The notes beneath the pieces are model-generated. The model did not search any database and was not told where the DNA came from. It saw only the letters and a program-made list of their open reading frames with translations. A program made the position numbers and the translations under genes. From Bacillota bacterium (lineage in GTDB: Bacteria > Bacillota > Sulfobacillia > Sulfobacillales > Sulfobacillaceae): DNA of 64,000 nt. The DNA lies in contig JAJYHT010000002.1 in assembly GCA_021784595.1 (NCBI GenBank), forward strand, positions 1 to 64,000, given 5' to 3'. Positions 36,728-45,341 of this stretch are shown here, piece after piece. The stretch's first letter is position 1. Every line of letters starts with the position of its first letter.

Positions 36728-37516
36728 TTGCGATCACAATCCTTGATCTTCACGATATTCGGGGACTACATTCTGCAACATGGGGGGACCATTCGGGCGG
36801 CCAGTTTAGTGCGGTTGATGGCGGAATTTGGGATTACCGAAACGGCAGTGCGAGCTGAGCTTTTTCGCATGCGTCAAAAGGGCGTAGCCGTGGTGCAACG
36901 GACCGGCAAGCACAGTCATTATACGCTGTCGCGTGCCGGGCTGCGCAGGCTGAAGGATGGCACCCACAGACTGTATTACCCTGAACCGCATCCATGGGAT
37001 GGTAAATGGCGTGTCTTTGTCTATAATGTGGCAGAAACCCGGCATGCTCTGCGCGATCAACTGCGCAAAGAGTTGGTTTGGTACGGAATGGGGCAGGTTG
37101 CTCAATCCACTTGGTTATCGCCGAATGCTATTGAAGCCATGCTGCAAACGGTGATTGACGAATACCTAGGGCAAGACGAAGCCAGTCTGTTTTTGGCCGA
37201 ACATTTAGGGGATCCGGTGCAATTGGTGGGACGCTGCTGGGATCTCGGCATGATACAGTCGTTATATCAGCAGTTTATTGACCAATGGCAGCCGGTGCAC
37301 CAACAAGTGATGGATTGGGGAGACAACCAAGCATTTGCCCACCGCATTCAACTGGTTCATGAGTTTCGGAAATTTTTCAATGTCGATCCTCAACTGCCTC
37401 AAAGCCTCCTGCCCCAAGAATGGGCGGGTTATGCGGCGGGAAGATTGTTTCGCGAATTGCGTGAAGCGCTAAGCCCGGGCGCGGACCGATTTTTTCAAGA
37501 GATATTTGAAGCCTAG
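36728..37516 (+). CDS. PaaX-family transcriptional regulator
   Basis: A 262-residue protein with the PaaX layout: N-terminal winged helix (SLIFTIFGDYILQHGG, then FGITETAVRAELFRMRQKGV, followed by GKHSHYTLSRAG), a central Cas2-like domain beginning WDGKWRVFVYNV, and a C-terminal helical domain. PaaX represses phenylacetate catabolism and is released by an aryl-CoA. Here an aryl-CoA made by the neighbouring ligase would be the natural inducer. TTG 36728 is 7 bases behind GGGAGG. Confidence 0.88.
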   Translation: MRSQSLIFTIFGDYILQHGGTIRAASLVRLMAEFGITETAVRAELFRMRQKGVAVVQRTGKHSHYTLSRAGLRRLKDGTHRLYYPEPHPWDGKWRVFVYNVAETRHALRDQLRKELVWYGMGQVAQSTWLSPNAIEAMLQTVIDEYLGQDEASLFLAEHLGDPVQLVGRCWDLGMIQSLYQQFIDQWQPVHQQVMDWGDNQAFAHRIQLVHEFRKFFNVDPQLPQSLLPQEWAGYAAGRLFRELREALSPGADRFFQEIFEA

Positions 37517-37552
37517 CAGGTCATGAATGAAGCAAAAAGGAGACGATGGACG

Positions 37553-38002
37553 ATGAAACTGGACGGTCATAAAGTCATTCCAACGACCCCCGCAAAAGCC
37601 TACGGTCTACTAATCGATCCCGAGGTGCTGGTACGTACCATGCCTGGATTGAAATCTCTCATCCCAAGCGGCGAGAATGTCTATAAGGCCGAAATGGAAA
37701 TGGGGGTGGCTGCCATCAAAGGAAAATACTCTGGGGAGATGCGGATGGAAGACATGGTAGAAGGTCTCTCCTACCGATTGCGGATGCATGGTCAGGGTCC
37801 CGGCGGCTTTGTCGATGTGAACATGACGGTATCTTTATCTCCAGCTTCGGGGGGAGCAGATCTCCATTATCAAGGAGACGCTAATGTCGGGGGTACCGTG
37901 GCCGGAGTAGGTCAACGCGTCCTATCAGGGGTAGCCAACATTATTATCGGCCAGTTCTTCACGGCCATGGCCAAAGAAGCTGGCAAGTTGGACGCGCAAT
38001 AA
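37553..38002 (+). CDS. coxG: CoxG-like SRPBCC protein
   Basis: A 149-residue START-like protein of the CoxG (CO dehydrogenase subunit G) family: MKLDGHKVIPTTPAKAYGLL, MPGLKSLIPSGENVYKAEMEMGVAAIKGKYSGEM spread over two strands and a C-terminal helix. CoxG proteins recruit Mo hydroxylases to the membrane or quinone pool. It is found with non-CO hydroxylases too. ATG 37553 after AAAAAGGAGACG. Last gene of the operon. Confidence 0.88.
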   Translation: MKLDGHKVIPTTPAKAYGLLIDPEVLVRTMPGLKSLIPSGENVYKAEMEMGVAAIKGKYSGEMRMEDMVEGLSYRLRMHGQGPGGFVDVNMTVSLSPASGGADLHYQGDANVGGTVAGVGQRVLSGVANIIIGQFFTAMAKEAGKLDAQ

Positions 38003-38082
38003 GCAACCCGTGACGGAGAAACACGCGCCAGGAGAGCATCTGTTATCCGAAATGGCCTCGTTGGCGCGCAGGTGGTGATGGG

Positions 38083-40164
38083 CTAACGTTTCTTGGCGCG
38101 TTTGGTGGTGGAGGGCGGCGCAAACACAAAACTGATATTGCCAGTCGCCCGATCCATGACCAGACGAGCGCTAAAAGACTTGCCTGCTTTACTGGTAAAC
38201 CCTTTAAGCGGACTAGTGGTCTTGCCGGCCAAAAGAGTTTTGACCTGATTCTCGGTGAGCTTTTTTCCGGCCACCTCTTTCCAAATGGTAAAGTGACATC
38301 CTTCTTTCCATCGGGTGCACCCCCAACCTTTTTTACCTGCAATGATGCGTCCTGTGGCGCACGCGGGGCAGGGGCCAAGATCGCTGGACACAACGTGAGG
38401 GGCTTGTTCCTTGGCCACATTCACCAGCGCCACAGTATATTGACGGATATCGGATAGAAACTGTTTGTCATCATTACTTCCGCCAGCGATTTCCTCCAAG
38501 CGGGCTTCCCATTGGCCGGTCATCTCAGGACTTTGAATATCCCAGGGAACCACGGTTAAAAGAGCTTGTCCCTTCTCTGTAGTCACCAAGGTTTTTTTAA
38601 TGCGTTCTACATATCCGCGCAACAGCAGAACTTCTAAAATGCGGGCCCGGGTGGCGGGAGTGCCCAGTCCATGCTTTTCCATTAAGGCGAGAAGACTGGC
38701 ATCATTGATCTTAGGGGGAGCCTTGGTTTCCTTTTCTTCCACGGTACTTTTTATCACTGTGACAGATTCTCCTGCTTTTAAGCCGGGGGGAATCAGAGCG
38801 TCATCGGTTTCTGGATCCTCTTCGTGGGTCGGTTTCAGTGTATGAAGAGCCAAACGCCACCCAGCAGTCAGTACGGTGGTGCCGCGTGTGCGAAACGTCT
38901 CACCTCCAGCCACCGTAATGACCAAGGTGCGCTCGTCAGTTCCTTTGGGCATCAACGAAGCGATAAAGCGGCGCACAACGATGTCGAACACTTTAGCTTC
39001 GCGATCTGGCAAAGACTTAGACAAGTGGCCGGTCGGAATGATGGCATAATGTCCTGCTGCGGCCACCTTTTTGTCGTCGACCAACCGCTTTGTGGGCAAC
39101 GGTTGAGGCATAGCCTGGATCAGGGCGGCATAATCATTTTGAGCGCGCAAGCCACTTATGCGTTGATGGATAGTGGACGCGATTTCTTCTGTAATATGCT
39201 TAGCGTCAGTACGAGGATAGCTGATGAGATGTTTTTCATAAAGCGACTGAGCGGTATCCAACATTTGTTGGGCTGTCAGGCCAAAGCGTCGGTTTCCCTC
39301 TTTTTGAAGGTCGTTTAACGAAAACAATAACGGGGGATGAATGGCTACACGCTTTGTTTCGACGCTCTTGATGACACCCTGGGTACCGGGCGGCACCTTT
39401 AATGCCAGTGCCGTGGCCTCTGCTTTTTGCAAGATGCGGTCACTGGTGTCCTTGTCCTCAACATTAAACCAATGGCCAACATATTCTCCTGGGGAGGATT
39501 GAAAGGTGACCGCCAATTGCCAGAACGGGGTCGTCTGAAACTCCGCTATTTCTTTGTCGCGATCTGCAATCAGGCGCAAAGTCGGGGTTTGCACCCGACC
39601 GACCGATAGGGCGCCTTGACCGGTCTGTCCATGCTTTAAAGTAAAGGCTCGGGTGGCATTGATGCCTACCAGCCAATCGGCTTGACTGCGAGCCTCGGCG
39701 GCTCGGGCCAGCGCATCATAAGCGCTCGACGGTTTCAACGCCTGCAGCGCGGATTGGATGGCCTGCGGAGTGTTTTCCGATAACCAAAGGCGTTTGACAG
39801 GGATGTTTATGCCGGCGAGTCGATAAATATATCGAAAGATCAGCTCGCCTTCGCGGTCAGCATCGGTAGCGCAGACAATGAGGTCAGCCGCGCGCATTAA
39901 ACGTGTTACGGTTTTTAATTGGGCGGCCGTTTTCTTGACCGGCTCCAACCGGAATTCATCGGGCAACATGGGAAGGCTGTTTAAGTTCCAGTGCCGCCAA
40001 GCGGCTTGATAGGCTTCGGGTGCGGCCAAGGCCACCAGGTGGCCGAAACCCCAGGTAATGGTTGTAGCGCCCACCGTCAAGTACCCTTCGTGCCGGGCTA
40101 CGGGTTGGCCTAAGGTATGGGCAATGTCTCTGCCGACCGAAGGTTTTTCTGTCACAATTAGCAT
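38083..40164 (-). CDS. topB: DNA topoisomerase III (type IA)
   Basis: A 693-residue type IA topoisomerase. TEKPSVGRDIAHTLG begins the Toprim domain, ATDADREGELIFRY carries the metal aspartates, and YPRTDAKHIT contains the nucleophilic tyrosine. The tail has one Cys4-like zinc ribbon (CPACATGR...CTRWKEGCHF) and a short basic end RAKKR. It relaxes or decatenates DNA through single-strand passage. ATG 40164 after AAAGGA. It is convergent to coxG and alone, so possibly of plasmid or integrative-element origin, as is common for such TopB copies. Confidence 0.95.
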   Translation of the reverse strand: MLIVTEKPSVGRDIAHTLGQPVARHEGYLTVGATTITWGFGHLVALAAPEAYQAAWRHWNLNSLPMLPDEFRLEPVKKTAAQLKTVTRLMRAADLIVCATDADREGELIFRYIYRLAGINIPVKRLWLSENTPQAIQSALQALKPSSAYDALARAAEARSQADWLVGINATRAFTLKHGQTGQGALSVGRVQTPTLRLIADRDKEIAEFQTTPFWQLAVTFQSSPGEYVGHWFNVEDKDTSDRILQKAEATALALKVPPGTQGVIKSVETKRVAIHPPLLFSLNDLQKEGNRRFGLTAQQMLDTAQSLYEKHLISYPRTDAKHITEEIASTIHQRISGLRAQNDYAALIQAMPQPLPTKRLVDDKKVAAAGHYAIIPTGHLSKSLPDREAKVFDIVVRRFIASLMPKGTDERTLVITVAGGETFRTRGTTVLTAGWRLALHTLKPTHEEDPETDDALIPPGLKAGESVTVIKSTVEEKETKAPPKINDASLLALMEKHGLGTPATRARILEVLLLRGYVERIKKTLVTTEKGQALLTVVPWDIQSPEMTGQWEARLEEIAGGSNDDKQFLSDIRQYTVALVNVAKEQAPHVVSSDLGPCPACATGRIIAGKKGWGCTRWKEGCHFTIWKEVAGKKLTENQVKTLLAGKTTSPLKGFTSKAGKSFSARLVMDRATGNISFVFAPPSTTKRAKKR

Positions 40165-40585
40165 GGAAATAAAATCCTTTCGTCAAAATATGCAGAGCCT
40201 AGATGCTATTTTGTCTGGCCGAAGTCTTCAGCAGGATCCTAACATCGATTGCGCCAAATGGCCACCCTAAGAGGAAGCAGCGTGGTCGCAATATGCAGAT
40301 GCATCGTACAAAAATTCTATCCAAAGAGGCTATCACGAAAAACTATGAGCGTTCTCCAACACGGAGTTATACAGGTTTCAAAGAGGTTTTGTATCACATG
40401 GGTAGGAAGCGACAAAAAGACAGCATGCGGTATTTGTAGAGCGACTTATGGCTCTTAATAATTGGTCAAACGGCCCTAGATTGGGCGGAGCCGTTCACTT
40501 AAAATGTTAATATAGGACGTAGATGCCATTATGGCTTTTTGTCATGAACAAAGGCTTTTCATGTCGGAGAGGGCGGTGAGCTCAC
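40165..40585. other. Divergent intergenic region
   Basis: About 420 bases between topB and the methyltransferase-UspA gene. Short frames are present but none has a ribosome binding site together with family features. A TTAATATAGG stretch near 40508 may belong to a promoter for the fusion gene. Confidence 0.4.
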
Positions 40586-41701
40586 ATGGACGGAACTCCA
40601 GAACTCTTTAATCATATTGCAGAAGGTTATGACCGATGGAGTCTCATTTTATCAGCAGCGGGAATTCATTTTTGGCATCATAGCGCAATGGATGCATTGG
40701 CCATACAGTCTGGCCAGACAATATTAGATGTTGGATGTGGCACGGGAACTGAAACCAGGGCCCTGGCTTCTCGCGTTGGCAAACATGGCCGAGTGGTCGG
40801 TTTAGATCCTGCGCGAGAAATGTTGGATGTCGCTCGTAGCATGGCCCATCTAAAGGACGACTCGGCACCTATCGATTGGACTCTGGGAGACGCCGAACAC
40901 ATGCCTTTTTCGGATCAGAGTTTTGATGGAGTGACCGCCCAGTTTTCCTTGCGCAATATGGAAAATTGGCGGCAAGGCTTAAGGCATATGATTCGGGTAT
41001 TAAAACCAAATGGACGATTAGTGATCTTGGAAATGGTCCAGCCTGTCACAACGGAAGGATCGCTGGCGTGGCGAAGCTTGAGTAAAGTAACCCAGGCGTT
41101 GCCATCGTCTTCTTTAACGCCTTACCAGTGGTTGGGAGAGTCCTTATGGCATGCTCCCACCGCTCACGAATTAACGGTGGCCGCCAAAGAGTATGGTTTG
41201 GTTCTTCAAGTAACGCAAAGCTGGTTGGGAGGACTGGTAGTGGTGCTTACCGGCACTCCCTCACTTGAAAAGAAGATCCCAAAGTCGAACGATCCCATCG
41301 CGGTCTGGGCAGTGGATGGCTCTTTGACAGCGCAGCAGGGTGGACGATGGATGAGCCAATTGCTGCCCCATCAATTCACCATCCATCTGGTGACCGTCAT
41401 TGCATCCAAAAGCGCCGGTTCTGCCATGCGCGATGCTAATATTGAGGCTTGGCATCGTGCCCAAAGGCACGCCTTGGCAGATTGGCCATCGGATTCACAA
41501 AAGCTTGTACCCATTGTTCTAGATGGGGAGCCGGCCAAGCAAATTGTGGACTACGCCCAAAAAGTTGGCGCTGACTTGATTGTGATCGGACATAAGCGCC
41601 GGGAACCCTACGCAGAGCGCATGGCGGGTGGATTGACGCAATATGTTTTGGACCATGCACCCTGTCCAGTATTAACGGTAGGTCTCCCTGATGTAAGATA
41701 A
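40586..41701 (+). CDS. Fusion of UbiE-like methyltransferase and UspA domain
   Basis: A 371-residue two-domain protein. Residues 1 to about 225 are a class I SAM methyltransferase (ILDVGCGTGTETRAL, VVGLDPAREMLDVAR, GDAEHMPFSDQSFDGV, the UbiE/MenG-type pattern). Residues about 235-371 are a universal stress protein domain (IAVWAVDGS, LIVIGHKR, LDHAPCPVLTVG). The UspA ATP loop G-x2-G-x9-G is only partly kept (GHKRREPYAERMAGG), so nucleotide binding is uncertain. I see no stop or frame break between the parts. It may methylate a quinone or small molecule under stress control (inference). Confidence 0.85.
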   Translation: MDGTPELFNHIAEGYDRWSLILSAAGIHFWHHSAMDALAIQSGQTILDVGCGTGTETRALASRVGKHGRVVGLDPAREMLDVARSMAHLKDDSAPIDWTLGDAEHMPFSDQSFDGVTAQFSLRNMENWRQGLRHMIRVLKPNGRLVILEMVQPVTTEGSLAWRSLSKVTQALPSSSLTPYQWLGESLWHAPTAHELTVAAKEYGLVLQVTQSWLGGLVVVLTGTPSLEKKIPKSNDPIAVWAVDGSLTAQQGGRWMSQLLPHQFTIHLVTVIASKSAGSAMRDANIEAWHRAQRHALADWPSDSQKLVPIVLDGEPAKQIVDYAQKVGADLIVIGHKRREPYAERMAGGLTQYVLDHAPCPVLTVGLPDVR

Positions 41702-41817
41702 TCTGTCGATGAACCTCGGGTCGGCTTTGAGAATACAGGCCAAATGTTCTTGCGTTCTTAATGGGATGTTCTCTCCGCCTTAATGGCGTACTGCTACATT
41801 GAGGCGGGGGGTGTGGC

Positions 41818-41961
41818 ATGAAGCCGATGCTGGTGGTTATGGCCGGCACTATGGTGATGATGCTGGCGGCAGGATCGCAATGCCTTACAGCGTTCATGGC
41901 AGGAGTTGTGGCTTCACTGACTGTTGTTGGGTTGAAAGCTGCGGGAATCGTGGGGGACTAG
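41818..41961 (+). CDS. Small hydrophobic protein, 47 residues
   Basis: ATG 41818 has GAGGCGGGGGG upstream. The product has two hydrophobic stretches (MLVVMAGTMVMMLAAG and FMAGVVASLTVVGLKAAG) and ends with IVGD. It resembles no family I recognise; it may be a small membrane protein. The support is the strong ribosome binding site and the composition. Confidence 0.4.
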   Translation: MKPMLVVMAGTMVMMLAAGSQCLTAFMAGVVASLTVVGLKAAGIVGD

Positions 41962-42090
41962 TGGACCAGAGCGTGTGGGGAAAGTGGCCTTGCCCATCGT
42001 CAGCTCAATGAACGCCCATGACGTGACTGCAAAGCCACCCAGGGCTCCGGCCGTACATCTGCGCCCGCCAACACAGCCATTCACTAGAGC

Positions 42091-42756
42091 TTAAGAGGCG
42101 GGGGTGTTTTTGGGCACGGGAAAAGGCGCGATCCCGCCTACTTGGGTAATCTCGAACTCGCTGGACAACTGGGTCGTGCCATCGGTAGTGTGCTGTCCGA
42201 GTGAAAGCAGCCAGCCGTGTTGGGTATCAATGCAGGCTTGCCAATTTTGTTGCAGTCCAGCCCCCGAAAATCCGATCCTGTAGAGGGTGCCAGCCTGATG
42301 AGCCACGACGCATCCCCCCGCCTGATGCACCTTGTCACCGGTGACGTGCAACAGACCCAAAAGTTGTTGGCTCACCTGGGCTAAAGGATTGATAGGATTG
42401 TTTTGGACAACGCTCGCCCACCCCAAACTTCCTAGGTTGGTATAGATGCGTCCGTTCACATTGACTTGGGTCAACCCATTGAGGGTTTGGGTGTAGTTGC
42501 TCAAACTGGCAAATCGGAAGGTCATACCCGAATAGGTCGCTGCATAATTGGTTAAACCAGACAAACTCTGCAACGAATTCGGGTTAGGAAAAAACGACGT
42601 TGTAGAGCGAGATGGGGTACTAGTGTGTTGGGCTGTTGGAGAATGCGCCGATCCAGCGGCTGCTGAGTGGGTTCCACATCCAGCAACAGTGCCAGCCAAA
42701 CCACAGCACAGGAGTATCTTTACTATTCTCATTATCGTATGCACGCTCTTTCTCAT
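42091..42756 (-). CDS. Lipoprotein of unknown function
   Basis: A 221-residue secreted protein with signal peptide (ILLCCGLAGTVAGC) and lipobox VAGC, so it is lipid-anchored at Cys27, followed by a Ser/Thr/Ala-rich linker and a domain of about 160 residues. The latter looks like the LolA/LppX-type half barrel (TYSGMTFRFASLSNYT, INPLAQVSQQLLGLLHVTG) but I am not sure. No ribosome binding site is clear; ATG 42732 is an alternative start. The unusually long leader contains the structured RNA at 42830-43022. Confidence 0.7.
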   Translation of the reverse strand: MRKSVHTIMRIVKILLCCGLAGTVAGCGTHSAAAGSAHSPTAQHTSTPSRSTTSFFPNPNSLQSLSGLTNYAATYSGMTFRFASLSNYTQTLNGLTQVNVNGRIYTNLGSLGWASVVQNNPINPLAQVSQQLLGLLHVTGDKVHQAGGCVVAHQAGTLYRIGFSGAGLQQNWQACIDTQHGWLLSLGQHTTDGTTQLSSEFEITQVGGIAPFPVPKNTPAS

Positions 42757-42829
42757 GTTAATTATTGGGTATATTGAAATTTAATGTCAGGACCAGACAT
42801 ACTGTACCACAAATTAAATTTCAGTCAAT

Positions 42830-43022
42830 ATGGTGTGCGCCGTATATTAATGCGAATTAACAGACTGCCCGAGCCGCCTATGGCGGCGGGAGACAGCCCT
42901 GCTTGATAAGGGTTTTTCCCCGTGCCGACACGCGGTAGCCATAATCGGCGGTTACGCTTAAAATCGGGCTGGGGAACCCTAGTAGATAGCGCGTAGGCAG
43001 GTGTTAGCGCCCGCCTACCCAC
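42830..43022 (-). ncRNA. Structured RNA resembling HEARO / IscB-type omega RNA, no nuclease gene nearby
   Basis: A GC-rich stretch folds densely. Seen directly: arms 42993-43001/43010-43018 (8 of 9 pairs), 42935-42940/42950-42955, 42921-42924/42929-42932 and 42873-42878/42882-42887 (GCCGCC with GGCGGC, loop TAT), plus long-range pairs CAGCCC 42894-42899 with GGGCTG 42966-42971 and AGGGTT 42909-42914 with AACCCT 42975-42980. Minus-strand pieces such as AGGGTTCCCCAGCCCG and GTGTCGGCACGGGGAAAA look to me like the conserved core of the HEARO RNA that guides IscB nucleases; this comes from memory, not from a search. No IscB/IsrB frame is adjacent, so it would be a solitary copy. Confidence 0.45.
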
Positions 43023-43045
43023 TTTAAACAGACTAGCGTCTTACA

Positions 43046-43073
43046 CCCGCTGAGTGAGCAAGACTTCAGCGGG
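43046..43073 (-). terminator. Hairpin at the end of the membrane protein gene
   Basis: CCCGCTGA pairs with TCAGCGGG (8 bp, 12-base loop). The stop codon of the membrane protein gene lies inside the stem. No strong U-run follows. Confidence 0.45.
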
Positions 43074-43812
43074 CGGCAGGTGTTGTCACCTCATAAGCGG
43101 CAAACGCCCAAATGCCTCCCACCACTTCTATCACGATGTCCAACGCCAACACCAGTAGGAACCCAATCAAAGGAATGTGGCCGAGTACTATGGATACCAG
43201 TAAAAGCACGATGAATGCGATGACGGCATAGGCGGCCAACGCAAGCCACAGCTCGCCCCATCCGGTTAACGTCAAGCTTTGCCTGACGCTTTCGCTCCAA
43301 GATAAGCGGCGACTGAACAACCCCCCCGTCATACGCATGATGACAGGCAGTGTGGCAATCACCCAGGCGAAGCCCAGCACAATGCCCAACGCGTGCAACA
43401 GGAGCCCAAAGACCAGCATGATGATATCTATTGAGAGGGCCCAAAGCGCAGAAAATCCTATAAGCCCCCAGCCCCGGCCATAGAGAATACGGGCATTGCG
43501 CCAGAATGTGCTCCAGGTAATGGTTTGGCCATTAACGGCATCCGCTAGTGTGCCATAGATGCCGGCGATCCAAAAAGGGCCCGCTAATATGGCAACCAAC
43601 ATTAATAACAGCATGGCACCGCCTACCCGGCTTAAGGCAGCCATTCCTGTCAGTCCGACCGGTGACATCATCAAAGGAATCAGACTGCCGCCGATCATTG
43701 CTCCGCCTAATAACAAAATGATGGCGATCAGCACGGCGGACCATACTGCCACGCTCCATACAGCAGTTTGTTTCAAGGCATTCTCGCTTCTTCGTATAAT
43801 TTCACTAAACAT
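43066..43812 (-). CDS. Integral membrane protein of unknown function
   Basis: A 248-residue protein with about six hydrophobic helices, including WSAVLIAIILLLGGAMIGG and LALAAYAVIAFIVLLLVSIVLG. A loop WSTFWRNARILYGRGWGLIG and the later LSWSESVRQSLTL resemble the repeats of membrane proteins of the DUF4013/GlpQ-membrane-domain kind. I cannot name a function. No partner is obvious in the operon; the structured RNA follows downstream. Confidence 0.65.
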   Translation of the reverse strand: MFSEIIRRSENALKQTAVWSVAVWSAVLIAIILLLGGAMIGGSLIPLMMSPVGLTGMAALSRVGGAMLLLMLVAILAGPFWIAGIYGTLADAVNGQTITWSTFWRNARILYGRGWGLIGFSALWALSIDIIMLVFGLLLHALGIVLGFAWVIATLPVIMRMTGGLFSRRLSWSESVRQSLTLTGWGELWLALAAYAVIAFIVLLLVSIVLGHIPLIGFLLVLALDIVIEVVGGIWAFAAYEVTTPAAR

Positions 43813-44097
43813 CTTGTCGCCCCTTTAACATACCCGCTCTTGCAAAATCTACCCACTAACTGGGAAATTTACCAATCAAACCACTTCGACAGTGTAAAAA
43901 CAGTTGGGTTCGCTTTTTACAATACATCGTATGACGGAGTGCGCAAAAATTTATAGGCAGTTATAGCGACAATTTTATTTCGCGGGCTGACCATAGCTCG
44001 GAGGCGACCCAAGTATAGTTGATGATGAAAAGGCTAAAAGGGAGGACAATCGCCCGGGTCGTAAGGCTAGAACGCCGGGCGAGCATCGAGATTAAAG

Positions 44098-45231
44098 CTA
44101 AAACAATGCTTGCTGGAAATCCTCTATTAAGTCATCGACGTCTTCGATTCCTGCGGAGATCCTTAGCAACTGGTCTGTTACTCCTATCGCTTGCCGGTCT
44201 ATAGGCGCCATTTTGGCGTGAGACATGGTGGCCGGATGGCTTACGATAGTCTCCACTCCACCCAGGCTTACGGCATAAATCGCATAATGAAGGCGCGACA
44301 CAAATTCTTTGACGGGCAGTTGGGGGTCCAGTTCAAATGACAACACGGCGCCTGGACCAAGGGCTTGGCTTTCATGCAAGGATTTTTGAGAATGGGTAAA
44401 AAGGCCAGGATAGTACACGCGGTTGACTAGCGGATGGTGGGAGAGAAACTGTGCCAGGGTCATGGCGTTGGATTGGGCGCGGTCTAGACGGATAGCCAGG
44501 GTTTTAATGCCGCGAATGGTGAGCCAACTGTCATCCGGGCCCAAGATGGCGCCCCAGGTCACTTGAATTTGCTCCAGTTGAGTTTTGATAGCAGGGGAGT
44601 TCACTACCACTAAACCCGCTATGACATCACTGTGTCCGGCGAGAAACTTAGTAGCACTATGAATTACGATGTCCAATCCTAATTTCAGCGGCTGTTGCAG
44701 ATAAGGAGACATAAAGGTATTGTCCGCGATGGTGACTAAATGGTGCTGGGCCGCCAAGGCCCCAATAGCGCGCAAGTCGGTGATGGTTAGAGTGGGATTG
44801 GACGGCGTTTCGATATAAATAGCGCGTGTGCGCGGACCAATCTGTGAAGCGACGTTCACTAGATCCGTCATATCAACATAGGTCACCTCTAACCCAAATC
44901 GTTGTGACAGTTGTTTTAGTATTTGGTCAGTACCGCCATATAAATCCTTGGCCACAATGAGGTGATCTCCTGAGGAAAACAGCATTAATACGGCAGCAAT
45001 CGCTGCCATCCCGGAGGCAAAGGCAAATCCCGCTATACCTTCCTCCAATTCCGCAATGGTGTCCTCTAAAATGGACCGGGTAGGATTTTTGCTGCGGCTA
45101 TAGACGAAACGAGCAGCACCATTAGCGGGATCTTGATGGAAGGTGGATGCATGGTGAATGGGTGGGCTCGCCGCTCCGGTTGCTGGGTCAATGGTAGACG
45201 CATTATGAATCAGTTTTGTCGAAAAACGCAT
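44098..45231 (-). CDS. Cys/Met-metabolism PLP enzyme (cystathionine gamma-synthase/lyase family)
   Basis: A 377-residue trans-sulfuration enzyme: FSTKLIHNAS at the start, YSRSKNPTRS, LYGGTDQIL, ADNTFMSPYLQQPL and the PLP lysine in HSATKFLAGHSDV. The end SLGGVETIVSHPATMSHA is typical for cystathionine gamma-synthase, cystathionine gamma-lyase and methionine gamma-lyase, which sequence alone does not separate. I chose ATG 45231 behind GGGAG; the frame is open 18 codons further up. It lies downstream of a MocR-type regulator on the same strand. Confidence 0.92.
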   Translation of the reverse strand: MRFSTKLIHNASTIDPATGAASPPIHHASTFHQDPANGAARFVYSRSKNPTRSILEDTIAELEEGIAGFAFASGMAAIAAVLMLFSSGDHLIVAKDLYGGTDQILKQLSQRFGLEVTYVDMTDLVNVASQIGPRTRAIYIETPSNPTLTITDLRAIGALAAQHHLVTIADNTFMSPYLQQPLKLGLDIVIHSATKFLAGHSDVIAGLVVVNSPAIKTQLEQIQVTWGAILGPDDSWLTIRGIKTLAIRLDRAQSNAMTLAQFLSHHPLVNRVYYPGLFTHSQKSLHESQALGPGAVLSFELDPQLPVKEFVSRLHYAIYAVSLGGVETIVSHPATMSHAKMAPIDRQAIGVTDQLLRISAGIEDVDDLIEDFQQALF

Positions 45232-45308
45232 ACGGCAGCACTCCCTACAGTAGTTACTGCACCATAGCATAAACTTCCGATGCATACGCTACTAGAGCCA
45301 AACTCCGG

Positions 45309-45336
45309 CCTTTGGTCCCTCGTTAGGGACCAAAGG
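45309..45336 (-). terminator. Terminator hairpin after the MocR-type gene
   Basis: A perfect 11-bp stem (CCTTTGGTCCC with GGGACCAAAGG) and a 6-base loop, directly behind the regulator stop and in front of the trans-sulfuration gene. Confidence 0.65.
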
Positions 45337-45341
45337 AACCA

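Noticed and set aside
28173-38002. Aerobic CO dehydrogenase operon
   Set aside because: Gene types and CoxG fit, but the large subunit lacks the AYRCSFR active-site loop and the neighbours are deaminase and ligase genes.
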